From Phytopythium helicoides (taxonomy: Eukaryota; Oomycota; Peronosporomycetes; Pythiales; Pythiaceae), in NCBI GenBank assembly GCA_024867545.1, contig JANFNE010000018.1, positions 372,001 to 436,000 of the forward strand: a stretch of 64,000 nucleotides of DNA. Direction: 5' to 3'. Positions 46,115-56,893 of this stretch are shown piece by piece. Numbering within the stretch: the stretch's first letter is position 1; each line of letters begins with the position of its first letter. The position numbers were made by a program, and so were the translations under genes. Below the pieces are notes generated by a model. It was not told where the DNA came from and searched no databases. It saw only the letters and a list, made by a program, of their open reading frames with translations.

Positions 46115-47144
46115 CTAGTTCTGGCTGCTGTTGCTGCTCGTAAGCACAACAACGAGGTCTTTTGAGCGGTTCTTTGCCCAGGGCGGCCGCAGCGCAAAGT
46201 AGAGTCCTCCGTCACCAGGTTTGACATTCCAATCCTCCGCAACCTTGTTCAGCCTGTACTTGTTCGCGACGACGTGGTTGCTGCGGACGAGGACATTCAT
46301 GTACGCAGCTAAGGCAGGCTCGCTCTCGATGGACGTCTCTCGTACTCGAACGACGATCGCATCTGCTGTTTCGTCCGGGCCAACCTCAAAGTCAAGCTCT
46401 GGCCAGTCGCTTCGCAGCAAGTCGTGAAGCTCGCGGATCATATCCGGTAATAGTTTGCGAGTCACGACACCGCCACCGCCAAATCCGCCAAAGCTGCTCG
46501 GTTCTCCTGCGAGGACACTCCGTCCAGATCCAAGCCGCGTATTCTTCTTGGGGATATCCTTGAGTGGAGGTGAAGTCTCACCCAGATGTGGATAACGGAA
46601 ACTCGTGTCTCCGAAGGAGTCCTCGTATTTCAGCTTTCCTCCATTCGAACTGCTAACGAATGGAGCTCCACTGATACTCGACCGCTGAGCATGGGACGCG
46701 AGACGTTCGAGCTGCGAGAGCTCGTCCACGAGGCCGTACGGCGAAGGAGAGTACTCGAGTGGTTGAAAGAGCCCATTCTTCGTTGTCGCTGTCAGCAGTT
46801 TTCGCTTTTTCCCTCGGAGACTTGTTGGAATACGAAGAGCTCAAGTCAACGCATGACACTGCAAGATCATTGGATCCCGGTATCGAAAGGCGATTCGTGT
46901 CCATTTGCTCCAAACGCGCACGATTTACCGATTGGTGAGCGATGCGTGCTGGTAGCTTTTGGATCGTCGTGTAGTTGCTGTGACCAAAAGCACTACGGAT
47001 GTGATCGGTCTCAGCATTGGCATACGCGGGAAGTATAGACGAAAAGTTGGGCATCATGTAGCGAGGGATCGTCTTCGTGGATTTCGAACGGCGCACCGCT
47101 GAAGTTCCATCTTGGATAGTTGGGGATTCAGGTCGAGATGCCAT
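46115..47144 (-). CDS. Conserved-looking hypothetical protein, about 342 residues
   Basis: I do not recognise this gene. The first half (start 47144, MASRPESPTIQD) is Ser/Arg-rich and probably disordered. The frame then breaks by one extra base near 46772 and continues with PLEYSPSPYGLVDELSQLE. The second half looks folded: a Gly-rich stretch, then LLPDMIRELHDLLRSDWPEL, VRVRETSIESE, LAAYMNVLVRSNHVVANKY and GGLYFALRPPWAK near the end. The total length becomes divisible by three once the base is removed. It converges with the second hydroxylase (122 bases apart). No signal peptide or membrane helix. Confidence 0.65.
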
Positions 47145-47264
47145 ATCGAATAGCAACCTGTATTTCTTCAGACTCTCTTCTCCTTGTGCAGATAATGTAG
47201 GCGAGAAACAAAACCTACTCTACCAGTCTAAAAAAGAAACGGAAACTCCCACCACCACCAAGGT

Positions 47265-50200
47265 TCAGCGCAAATCTTTCATGTCGTTGAAAAACCCTGG
47301 GCGACCCATTCGCACACCTCCATGACTACCACGCGATGTCACCGTCAATGAGCCACTTCCTCCAGCCCCTACTAAGCAAGTATCGTCCTCTCCTTCTGAA
47401 CTTGAGGGCGGGTTTTCTCGCATACCTCCTGGCTTTCCTTCGCCACTCGCACTTCCAGTCTCCACACGCACAGACGCTGTGTTGAAAAGCTCGAGATTTA
47501 CATAGCTAGACCCACCACCACCACCACCAACTATCCCAGGTGCAAAACCGCCACCTCCACCTCCAAAGTAGCCTCCTCCACCTCCACCACCAAACTCTGC
47601 ACCATTACCACCTTGCATACTCGCTCCGCTCGTTGCGAGGAAGCGACAAATGGGGTTCATTGGATCACAAATGCCGGCAGCACCACCTTGGAGAGTCTCA
47701 TTCCCTCCAGGTTGACCGCAACGATCGTCATCTCCAGGCTTCAAAAGAGGTACTTTCAGCTTTAACCCAGCTCCTCCACCTCCATGTCGACAGGTTCCTC
47801 CTCCTCCACCACCTCCAGCTATCACCAGGTATTCAATGCCGTATGCACCTTGACGGTAGATGCTAGTAAATCCTCCGCCGCCCCCACACGCCGTCTCACA
47901 ATTTCCAGCATGTCCCGTGCCGCCTCCAGGGACTCCACCCTTCGCTTCACCAACCACAGTCTCCATCCGCTGCGTCCAACTTTGGCTTAGAGTCGCCCTC
48001 GTTGATCACATCTACTTGCTCCACCACTTCGACCATTTGAGCACTTTTGCCACCGCTGCCGCCTTCTCCTATTAGAATGTACAACGTTTCACCTGGATGT
48101 ACGTTGCATTCACCCTCCACGAATGCTCCGCCACCTCCGCGTCCAAATGCTCGGCCTTTGAGCATCCCGCTGCCTCCACCCGCACCCCATGCTTGAATCT
48201 TCAACACCCGCACACCCCGTGGGACTTTGTATTCATGAACGGCTCCAACAGCAAGAAAGCTCACAACACCAGAGGAAAGGACATGTGCCTTCGGTGGGCT
48301 TTGCGATCCTTGGCCAATATCCGAGCACCACAAGGGGGAGATGTCCAAGTGCACTCAACAAGACGGAGAGGGCACGAATCTTGCTCATGAGCGATACGCT
48401 CCTGCTCCAATGCCAGCAACTCATGGTCATGATCTTTGTGCCCATCATCTTCATCTCGAAACACTTCACCGCACCCCAAGCGACAATAAAGGTTGCCGAC
48501 AGGACGTCGCACACAAGTGTCCTTCATGTGTGGTGCCAGCACATCATGCGGTACCCAAATTCCACATGCTCGTGGGCATGGAGTGATTCGAAATGCGCAA
48601 GTATTGCCCTCTCCCTCACGCTTTCGTTCATTTTCATGGTCGTAGATAAACACTGTTGCTTTGGGGCTCGTATATGAGTGCCATTGACGAGCCTCGCGAA
48701 CGAGACCGCAGCCCAATCGACACACCATCAGTCTACGATCGCACTCTCGGATTTCATGTGTTTGTAGTGCTTGTTTTCTTCGCGGAAACCACCTCTCGCA
48801 TCCCCATCGACATAACTCCTCGCTAGTTACGGTGGATAAGACGGTCTCCATCATATCCAAAGGCCCTGTCCGCGGCAAGCGCGAAGCAGCTCGGACGAGA
48901 ACTCGGCTCACTCTCCGACGCTCGTGAATCGGGATACTACTATCTACGTCTTCAATTTCAGAATTTGCTAGCTCCAAATCGTCGAGTGCTCGCTCACGCG
49001 CCATGCTGTGAGAAATCTCGTTGTCTTCGGGGCATCGAGCACTCAATGACCCAAGTGGTGGAGGCTGAGATACTAGCAAGTTGTTTCTCCTCGCTGCAAG
49101 AAAGACCTCGAGCTCGCGAGCAAATCTTGATGCAACATAGGCACCGTCTTTAACGATTATTGATTCCCTGGGTCCTCCATCTGTAGGCTTCTGGATGTGT
49201 AGCAGAAACGCTTCTCCTCCTAGATGCTCACGCCCCACACATTCCTCGAGGTGTTGAATCTCGCCTTCTAACTCTTCGTCTTCTTCCTTGGCTTTTTGTT
49301 CTTGCTGGTCTTTCTCTTCTTGCTGTTGCTTCACAAGTTCATCGTGTTTTCGAGCACGCTCTAGCGCTTTCTTCCATTCTTTTTCTTCTAGTCGCCTCTG
49401 AAGCAACTCCTTATCGGTTAGTGGTGATGGCTCACCTCTTACTTTACGTTTAAAGCGGATTTTTCGGATGCTTGACAGGAACTCGCGCGTCGCGTATGAA
49501 TCGTGCACGCAAATCCCCGAAACAGAATCATAATAGAACGTGTGCCTCGTTGCGGGGTCAAAGTAGCGCTCCCAACCACCTGAGTGCTACAAAACCAAAC
49601 GTACGTGTGAGAGGTCATACCACAACGAAATGCTGCAGCTTTTAGACGAACCTGTTCGATGTTCTCGCTGCGTTGTTGAATCAATGCATGGCCGTAGCGC
49701 TCGCGCTCATGCCGTAAAACCTCACCTGGCTTTTCAATCGAAATTTGTCGCGTTTTGTTATGGACGTAAAATAATGCTCCACCTGCTCCACCAAAGCGCA
49801 ACAGACACTCACGCCACTCCCCAAGCTCTCGCCTAGTCGCTGCATTCTGCATGATTGCATTGGATGCTGTACCTGAAAATTTCACTTCCAGAGCTACTCT
49901 ATCAGGTTCGTCCTCTAATTGCTCCTCGCTTTCGAAAACGCGTTTGGTCTTCCACCTGGCCATTTCAGCTTTTTCTTTATCGTGTATTTCAAAGTGTGGC
50001 TTGATCCATTGACATGTGCCTGCTGCACGGTTGAAAAAGAAGTAGATGTCGGTTCCGTTTAAACGATGAATTTCCCACTCGGGAGCGAATCGGTTGCGCT
50101 CAACCAGTCGCGCTTGGGACTCTATTTTCTCCTTCCATCCGAGTCGTACACGAATCTCTTGTACAACCTTATCAGGAACTTGATGCTGCACAAACCCCGA

Positions 50201-52741
50201 TACCGCATTCTCGAAAAGTCGATTTCGACTCTGAGGTTCACTGTATACGTTCCATCCCGCAATCAAAGCGGAGTTGTTGTCTGTCTCCGCGCTAAGCAGA
50301 GCTGCTTTTTGAGCTGCATTTCGGGATTTTTCGGCCTCAAATTTCACAGCAGCTCGCAGTTTTGTCAAGTTGTCGAGGTCATCGTAGTCTTTTGATATCT
50401 CATCTACATTGTCTTGCCAGACTTTTCGGCGTTGAGCGATTCTATCGGTCTCTCTTTGAACCTCTCTTTTCCTCGCACGGTCTTCTCGATCTTGGAGAAG
50501 ACGTTGCTCAAGGTTTGAATCGCCTCTAGGACTACCTGGGCGACCACGGCACGCTAGCACGAGATCAATGGGTAGGCTTCCACTGTAATCAGGTATAATG
50601 GGTGAACAGCCATGCCTCTCTGCAAGGAGATGGATTATTCGCTCGTGTGTGCACACCAGGTTCTCGTCGCAGGCTACGTGAAGTGCTGTGCGTCCTTGCT
50701 TATTGATAAGATGTTTGTACATCCCTCTGAGGCATCGATCGACGTAAAACGTCATGTGCGACAGAGACAGCCACACAGCAGGGTCATCTGGCTGCCTCTT
50801 GTGGTTGTTGTCACTCGAATCATCATCGTCTTCGCTCCCATCATCGTCGTCTTCTGCACTTAAATTCGCGCTTGATGTGAGTTCGCTGGAGTATAACTCG
50901 ACGAGATACTCCATGAAGAACTTCTGGGGAACAGGTGTCAGTGGCTCTCCTTTTAGTGAGCCAAACAGCTGGGAATGAACCCATTGTGCTGTTTCTAGAA
51001 GCCACGAGCGATGGAACCGGCGCCGTTCATTGTCCCGTAACTTTTGCTTCATTCGAAAGTCGTAAGCCGACTTCAGTAACATCTCGTAACTTTGACCAAT
51101 AGTTTGTGGCAGTCGCGCCACGAAATTGAGAAAACGGTCATCGTGGGTGCGTAGTAACTGCGATGCTATTGCTGAGCTTCCACTAAAGGCGGCCATATGT
51201 AGTGCTGTGTTCTTGATATTGTCAAGCGTAAAAATGCTAGCTCCTTGACCCAGTAGCTGCTCACAAATATCGCTGAATCCGTATCTTGCAGCAATTAGCA
51301 AAGGCGACCGATGGAAAGAATCTAAGGCATCCACACAAGCTCCTTCCGTCAGCAGGAACTTCACAACAGAAAGGTGGCCGTGTTTACACACTACATGTAG
51401 CGGCATCACAGTAAGATGAGTCTCTACATCTTCGTGTGAGGCGTTGACGTCTTGGCCTCCAAAAACAAATAGCTCAATGTCAGCCAAGTTTCCCTCTTCA
51501 AGTGCATGCCAGAAAGAGAATGCCGTAGCGGTCGTTGCAATCGGACCGTTGCTGGCTTTGTCATCTCGATTCTTGTGTGTGCGAAGGAGGTTTTGTGTGT
51601 ACAATGGATTCTTCTCCGGCTCGTAGCCTTGAGCCATGAGCTCTTCCAGCACTACGCGGCCGTCTATTCCCCTCGCAAGCTCGTGCTGACACCAGTGCAC
51701 CCATTGTGGGTCGAGTCGCCGAGATACTTTGGGAGGAGTGTGTGGAGATACTCGGTCCCTGTTAGTGGGTCGTGGTGGAGTTTGAGGTCGATCAGCAACG
51801 TTGGATTCATACACCGCACGCGGGCCGGACCTCTGGCATCACAACCCACATCCAATATCATGAAGTCAATGCCATGGCTACTACTTCAGAATTATGAATC
51901 CCAAACGTGCCTTTGACCGCAGCTTGCGCGAGGAAATCCTTGCAGAGATCTTTTGCATGAGCATGCTGTTGTTTGATGGTGAGAAGCCTTTGTCGCGGAG
52001 TGTTCGCATTACCTTTTTTGGGTTTCCACCACGTTCAATATTGTCAAATAGCCAAGCTTCCCAGTCGGACGGAAGTACGCCAAGATCGTACGCAAGACCC
52101 GGCTTGAGCTTCTTGAGCCTCATCAAACCTGCCTCGGCGACCTTGAATTTTGCCTCTCGTGTTGTTTTGCCTATTGACTGCAATTTTTCGATGCCTGCGG
52201 GGCCACACCATTTACCTGAGATCTGAAGCTCCATGAGAAATATTGGAGGAGTATTCGAAGTTCCTTGCCGCTCTTCGAGAAGCTGGTATGTGATTGTCAA
52301 TCCGAATTTCACTAGTTGCAGAAAAGATCATCGGTTAGCATTTACTGCAGCAACATGTATCCCACTAGTTGATCGGAGCTTACCTGCTTCGCGTTGTAAG
52401 AGCGAAATCGGAGTCGTGTCGAGGGTTTCGAGGAACTTTTTGAGAGCCGAGAATCGCTCGTCTCCCTGCTTAATGCGCACCACCATGGAAACCAGCTCTG
52501 GAAATTCAATCAAGCCATTTCCGTCTGTGTCGATACTCGCAACGAGGTCACCAGCCTCTGCATCGGAGACAACCAGCGACATTCGGGTCAGCAGCTGTCG
52601 AAACTCTTGCTCATCGATGGATCCGCTGCCATCGGAGTCACTCATCTGGAACTGAGAGACAAGCTCGTCCATTTGGTCCTGAGTGAAGTGCTGGCGGTAC
52701 TGCGGTGGCACCTCGAGCTGCGCATTGTTGTTACCACTCAT
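47265..52741 (-). CDS. Mosaic protein: EF-hand, ankyrin, WW-like, TRAF-type zinc finger and glycine-rich domains, four exons
   Basis: Exons 52741–52384, 52311–51918, 51830–49652 and 49586–47265 join in phase to about 1750 residues. Order: two EF-hands (loops D35–E46, DSDGSGSIDEQE, and D71–E82, DTDGNGLIEFPE); a basic helical segment; two copies of a 40-residue motif (DWEAWLFDNIERGG and QWVHWCQHELARGI); ankyrin repeats (MPLHVVCKHGHLSVVKFLL, SPLLIAARYGF, TALHMAAFSG, later TALHVACDE); WW-like units (WEIHRLNGTDIYFFFNRAAG, WERYFDPATRHTFYYD); a charged coiled coil; TRAF-like zinc fingers (CRLGCGLV, CRLGCGEVF with spaced Cys/His); and a terminal glycine-rich domain with HEYKVPRGVRVLKIQAWGAG. Breaks at about 48298 (missing base) and 47968 (extra base) leave length divisible by three. 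It suggests a calcium-sensing scaffold; no enzyme motif seen. The exon 2–3 junction (GTCAAA donor) is the least certain. Confidence 0.78.
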
Positions 52742-53760
52742 CCAGCTCGAAAGATGGCTTGGTGCAGCAATGTCAAGCAATTCCGCTCGCCCATTCAGAC
52801 AGCAACTATTTCAGCAAGCGACTTTTCCCACTGTCCTTCTAACTGCCAAGTTTGATACCGAGATAATTGCAGCACGGCAAATGCAAATGCGAGCTGGTTG
52901 CATTCATATAGATGAATAGGCTCTCACATTTGGCGTAGCTCCAGAACAGGATTTTCAAGGCAAGTCATGATTGTGATTACCGATTCGAGTGAAGAACCTC
53001 GAGCATCGGCAGTGAAACACTCGTGATCTCCAAAAAAAGCGACCTCCACTCTACTCGAAGTGCACCCTTTCCTGCACCCGCAAATCTATGGTCTGATATC
53101 AAGCTACTCCCATTGATGAAGGCTGCGCCAAAGATCACCTTGCTTGAAAGCTCGGTTCGGGCAGTCCAACGGAGACTTCAGCAGGATCAGACATGATCAA
53201 GTTGTTGGCCGAATCCATGTGGTCGAGGCACCTGCGAGGTCGATTTCTTGTCCTGCTTTGCTTGACTGTTGTTCGCCATAGGTTATGATCGAACGCGTCC
53301 TCAAGTGCTTTATGAGCGAGCAAAAGTGATACAGTTGCGCGGCTTCTCAGTTTCGCTGCGATTATGCGCAATACACCTCGTCCTTCAATAGGACGCGACC
53401 TAGCAACTCACAACCGGTGCATCCCTACAGTGCGATGGATCTGCTTCTCAGCCTCGTTGCTTTAATGCTGATCGTGGCAGCTGCATATTGACACGTGCTT
53501 GGGTAGAAAGTTGTATGCGCAGGCACGAGGTGCGAGGTTGGTCCTAATCCTGTCTGGTTCATCGTCCTCGCCGAAGTTTTGGTCTCCAGTAGTGTAACGA
53601 AAGAGTCATGGTTGGTCGCTCCTCGCCCAACCGTTCTCACTTTCCAAATTTCCGAGTGAAGCAACAAGTAACTAGCGACTACCAAGCGATCGAGCGCACC
53701 CGCGCATTGTTAGTCCATAGAAGTTCCCATCCATTCTCTGCCGAAGCAATCTCTGTCAAC
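52742..53760. other. Spacer between mosaic gene and family copy C
   Basis: About 1 kb without a supported gene. Its last 175 bases repeat the region upstream of family copy B (from about 8917), including the leader with a shared upstream ATG. A frame starting at 53608 reads through into copy C but is not conserved in copy B. Confidence 0.55.
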
Positions 53761-54963
53761 ATGACCGTCACCGTCGACACGCTCGTCCCCACATTGATGT
53801 CTCGGCCGCAATCGGCATCGCACGCATCGTCATCTACATCTGCGCCATCCCGTCAACATGTATGGTCTCGAACCGTGGTTCTGCAGAAACAAAAGGTGCA
53901 GCAACAGAAGCAAAAGGGACGGCCAATTCATTCATCCAAACATGAGATCGGGGTACCACCAAAAGTATCTGCCAAGCTATCAAAGCCATCTTCTCCGATA
54001 GCTAGAGACCATCCTGAGTCATCGAAGAACGCCTCGAAATCCAGCGTTCGGGGTCAACCTTCTGCGACCTGGGGTCGTGAAGCGTACGTTTATGACCGCC
54101 GATTCGCGGACCCAAAGACTCTCTTGGTCGTGTCACCGAACTCTCTCTCAACTAGCACCATCACCAACTCGAGCACAGCGATATCAAGTCAATCGAGGAC
54201 AACGTCAGTCAATCGACCGGCATTGATTTCTGAGTCAGCACCAACACCAAAGCTTTCGCCAAAGTCTGCATGGTCATGGCCAAACACAATTCAGCCAGAT
54301 GCGATCGAAGGCATCGTTGGTGCTGATGAACAATTGTGGCCCACAGTGAGTCAAGTGGGAGCAGCAGTGTCGCCGAAAGCACGAGCAAAGATCCAACTGC
54401 ACGGCGATCGTGCTAAGTATGTGCTGCATTTGTCGACTGTGGCAGAGTCACCGTCATCATCGGCTGTTCGGGCAGCACAACCTGCCGCATTTACTGTGGA
54501 GGGACCGATGGCGATGTCTCCTCGATCAGCACTGCGCGAAGCGAGTCGTCGCGAAAAACAACAGTGGCAACAGCACCGTCATCAGACCAAGGAAAGCGAG
54601 CTGGACACCTTTGCTGAGGATGCCGAGTCGCTGGCCACGATGTCAGGATTGGAAAAGAGAGTGGCTCACAGGAGTCCTGCCGCGACGACGAATGGTAATC
54701 TTTTCGTGACCAATGTGTCGCTTTCAACGGAGAACCAGTCAGGGAAGACGGCATCCGACTCCTTGTGGACGAATGCGAAGACGAAAACAAATGAAGTGAG
54801 AACTCGCTCGGAGCTGAACGCGGTGGTGCTGGCGCTTGTGATACACCTGTGGGTCTCGAGCGCGTTCCAGTCAGCGCGTGACGAGATGGCGTTCGTGTCG
54901 AATACGCGGTCAATGGTGGGCCTCGGGCACGGGGAGACTCGCGCGTTCGTGTGGTTGGCGTGA
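53761..54963 (+). CDS. Unrecognised family, copy C
   Basis: 400 residues, the same length as copy B with no indel between the two coding regions despite many substitutions. Boxes: WGREAYVYDRRFADPKTLL, MSPRSALREASRR, and the terminal FQSARDEMAFV then GLGHGETRAFVWLA. In the last box LTV of copies A and B has become QSA, so part of it tolerates change while the extreme C-terminus does not. The gene is on the same strand as copies A and B but about 43 kb away, with its upstream leader carried along, so it is a dispersed duplicate. Function unknown; no secretion signal. Confidence 0.77.
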   Translation: MTVTVDTLVPTLMSRPQSASHASSSTSAPSRQHVWSRTVVLQKQKVQQQKQKGRPIHSSKHEIGVPPKVSAKLSKPSSPIARDHPESSKNASKSSVRGQPSATWGREAYVYDRRFADPKTLLVVSPNSLSTSTITNSSTAISSQSRTTSVNRPALISESAPTPKLSPKSAWSWPNTIQPDAIEGIVGADEQLWPTVSQVGAAVSPKARAKIQLHGDRAKYVLHLSTVAESPSSSAVRAAQPAAFTVEGPMAMSPRSALREASRREKQQWQQHRHQTKESELDTFAEDAESLATMSGLEKRVAHRSPAATTNGNLFVTNVSLSTENQSGKTASDSLWTNAKTKTNEVRTRSELNAVVLALVIHLWVSSAFQSARDEMAFVSNTRSMVGLGHGETRAFVWLA

Positions 54964-55538
54964 AGCGTGCTCAAGTGGTTGTGTAAGTGTACTGCGTAAG
55001 TGAGTCAGTGTCAAGTTGAGCGTAGTGCAATATCGATGTAGTAAGGTAGCCGAGCGAAGGAACCCGCTGCCCTAAGTTAACGCCAAGTTATGGCACTTCA
55101 AAACACAGTCTGATGTGAACTCAACCATGTCATCGCTAGTGATGAACACCAACGACACAAAACACGCCACCTGCTTGAAAGGCAGCCATCCGATCCATTG
55201 CCAATCTGATCGTGAACCCCTCTCAAGTTGAAGTTGTCCGCTCCTCTTCTCTGGGCCGCTCCACCTCGCGCGCCACCCTCCCTCCTGGCGCGACCGTAGC
55301 TCTTCGACGCTGGTACTTGATTGATTGGCCATCCTCTGCGCCGCAGGTGGTTGAGGAACCGACACGTCAGTGACCTCCTCGTGCCCTCGCCGGCCTCCCC
55401 TCGTGCCCTCGCCGGCCTCAGCGCGGCCTGTCGACCCGCCAGGCGCTTCCGGCGCTCACTCCGCTTCTCTCCGCGCCTCTCGCGAGCTCCCAGCGCCCCC
55501 TGCAGCCCCCGCGACCGCCGGTTTCGTCCGCTGCGACC
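54964..55538. other. Spacer upstream of SRPRB with 22-base direct repeat
   Basis: About 575 bases. It holds GATTGATTGGCC near 55321 (reverse CCAAT) and a direct repeat at 55377–55419. No gene supported. Confidence 0.45.
55377..55419. repeat. Two-unit direct repeat, 22-base period
   Basis: The unit CCTCGTGCCCTCGCCGGCCT occurs at 55377 and again at 55399, about 150 bases before the SRPRB start. Two units only; role unknown. Confidence 0.85.
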
Positions 55539-56316
55539 ATGCTGGAGCTCATCAGCCTCGTCATCAACCACAAGCTCTTCAATGTGCCCACGTACCTGCT
55601 GGTGGTCACGGCGGCGCTCAGCGTCGTCTACGTGGTGCTGTTCGTGCGCTTCTGCATGCACATGCGCAGCCTCAACGTGACGTGGAGCGGCAAGAAGAAG
55701 AAGTACGCGCTGCTGCTCGGGCCCGCGCAACGCCGGCAAGACGCAGTTCTTCCACGCCATCCGCGACGGAGAGTACGTCGAAACGGTCAGCTCCATGAAG
55801 GACGCCACCTTCCGCTTCCAGGTGCACCCGAAGTACAACCCCACCAAGTTCGACGCCGAACTCACGGTCGTCGACTACCCCGGCCACGAGCGCCTGCGCT
55901 CGCGCGTCGCCGACTTCTACCCCGTCGCCGGCTGCATCGTCTTCTTCGTCGACGCCACCGGACACGCCCTCGTTCCGCAAGGCCGCCGAGTACCTCTACG
56001 ACATCTTCTCTAACAAGAAGATCAACGACCTGGCGCCGCCCATGCTCATTGCGTGCAACAAGGGCGACGTCTCGGGCGCCTCGAGCGCGCAGGTCGTCAA
56101 GGTCGCGCTCGAGAAGGAGCTCACGCAGCTCAAGAAGACGCGCTCCTCGCTTGAGACCGAGGGCGACGACGAGCAGGACCACGCGCACGTGCCCGTGGGC
56201 CGCGACGACGCTCCTTCTCGTTCGACGTCGACTCGCCCTGCGCCGTCACCTTCTCCAAGTGCAGCGTCAAGGCGGGCTCCATCAACGAGCTGGTCACGTT
56301 TATCCAGCAGCACTAA
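55539..56316 (+). CDS. SRPRB: Signal recognition particle receptor subunit beta, single exon with three frame breaks
   Basis: SRPRB is the membrane-anchored GTPase that holds the SRP receptor at the endoplasmic reticulum. The start MLELISLVINHK leads into one transmembrane helix (about residues 20–38). The GTPase follows: KYALLLGP then NAGKTQFFHAI (P-loop, interrupted by one extra C near 55728), DYPGHERLRSR (switch II), FFVDATGHA, then after another extra C near 55972 FRKAAEYLYDIF, ACNKGD (base-recognition motif), and after a third break near 56210 SFDVDSPCAVTFSKCSVKAG and FIQQH. The corrected length is 777 bases, 258 residues, normal for the family. All three breaks lie where family residues resume at once in another frame, so I take them as sequence errors. 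Confidence 0.9.
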
Positions 56317-56893
56317 GGCAGCGACTGGCCTGCGCATGAGGCGCGCCGTCTGCGATCGACTCGTTATGAACATTGGTAAATCCCCCTGTCAATGCATTAG
56401 CCTGAGTAATCATGACATGTGTGGTCTCCTTCTCTAGCAGCCCCTGATCGATCGAACCCCACCGCTTATGGCTGTCCCACAGCCATCTACTCGACTATCA
56501 GCGATAGCTTCGCGCAGGGTGAACCGTGCTGGAGCATGCGCTAATGCGCGCTCTCTGTGGTCCAACAACAATGAGCCACCGGATTCGGGTTGCGAAGTGG
56601 TAAGAATGCGGAATTGCAGGCTCCAAGACTATAAACCACGGCAACGTGCAAAATCGTGGTGCTGGCTGAGGTTCATCTGGATCACTCCACGAACTCGGAT
56701 GGAGCGCCTGGTCCAGCTCAGCGCTGCGTTTCAAATGCGAGCTTTTGTGGCGTGAATGCCAAGTGGAAATCTCATAAATTCAGCAGCCGGGATTGTTTTC
56801 ACAAGATCTCGGGGGACAGCTTTCAGCTCACAACTTCGTGGAGCTATTTCCATCGCGGCACTCGATAACGTGCGAGGTGAGCAGCACTGCGTC
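56317..56893. other. Spacer upstream of the acylated-type kinase
   Basis: About 575 bases. The frame of the kinase is open from 56756 but the first ATG giving the MGIC start is 56894. Nothing else recognisable. Confidence 0.45.

Noticed and set aside
53608..53760. In-frame upstream ATG (53608) as start of family copy C
   Set aside because: The corresponding stretch before copy B is out of frame by one base and hits a stop, so the shared ATG at 53761/9091 is the better start.
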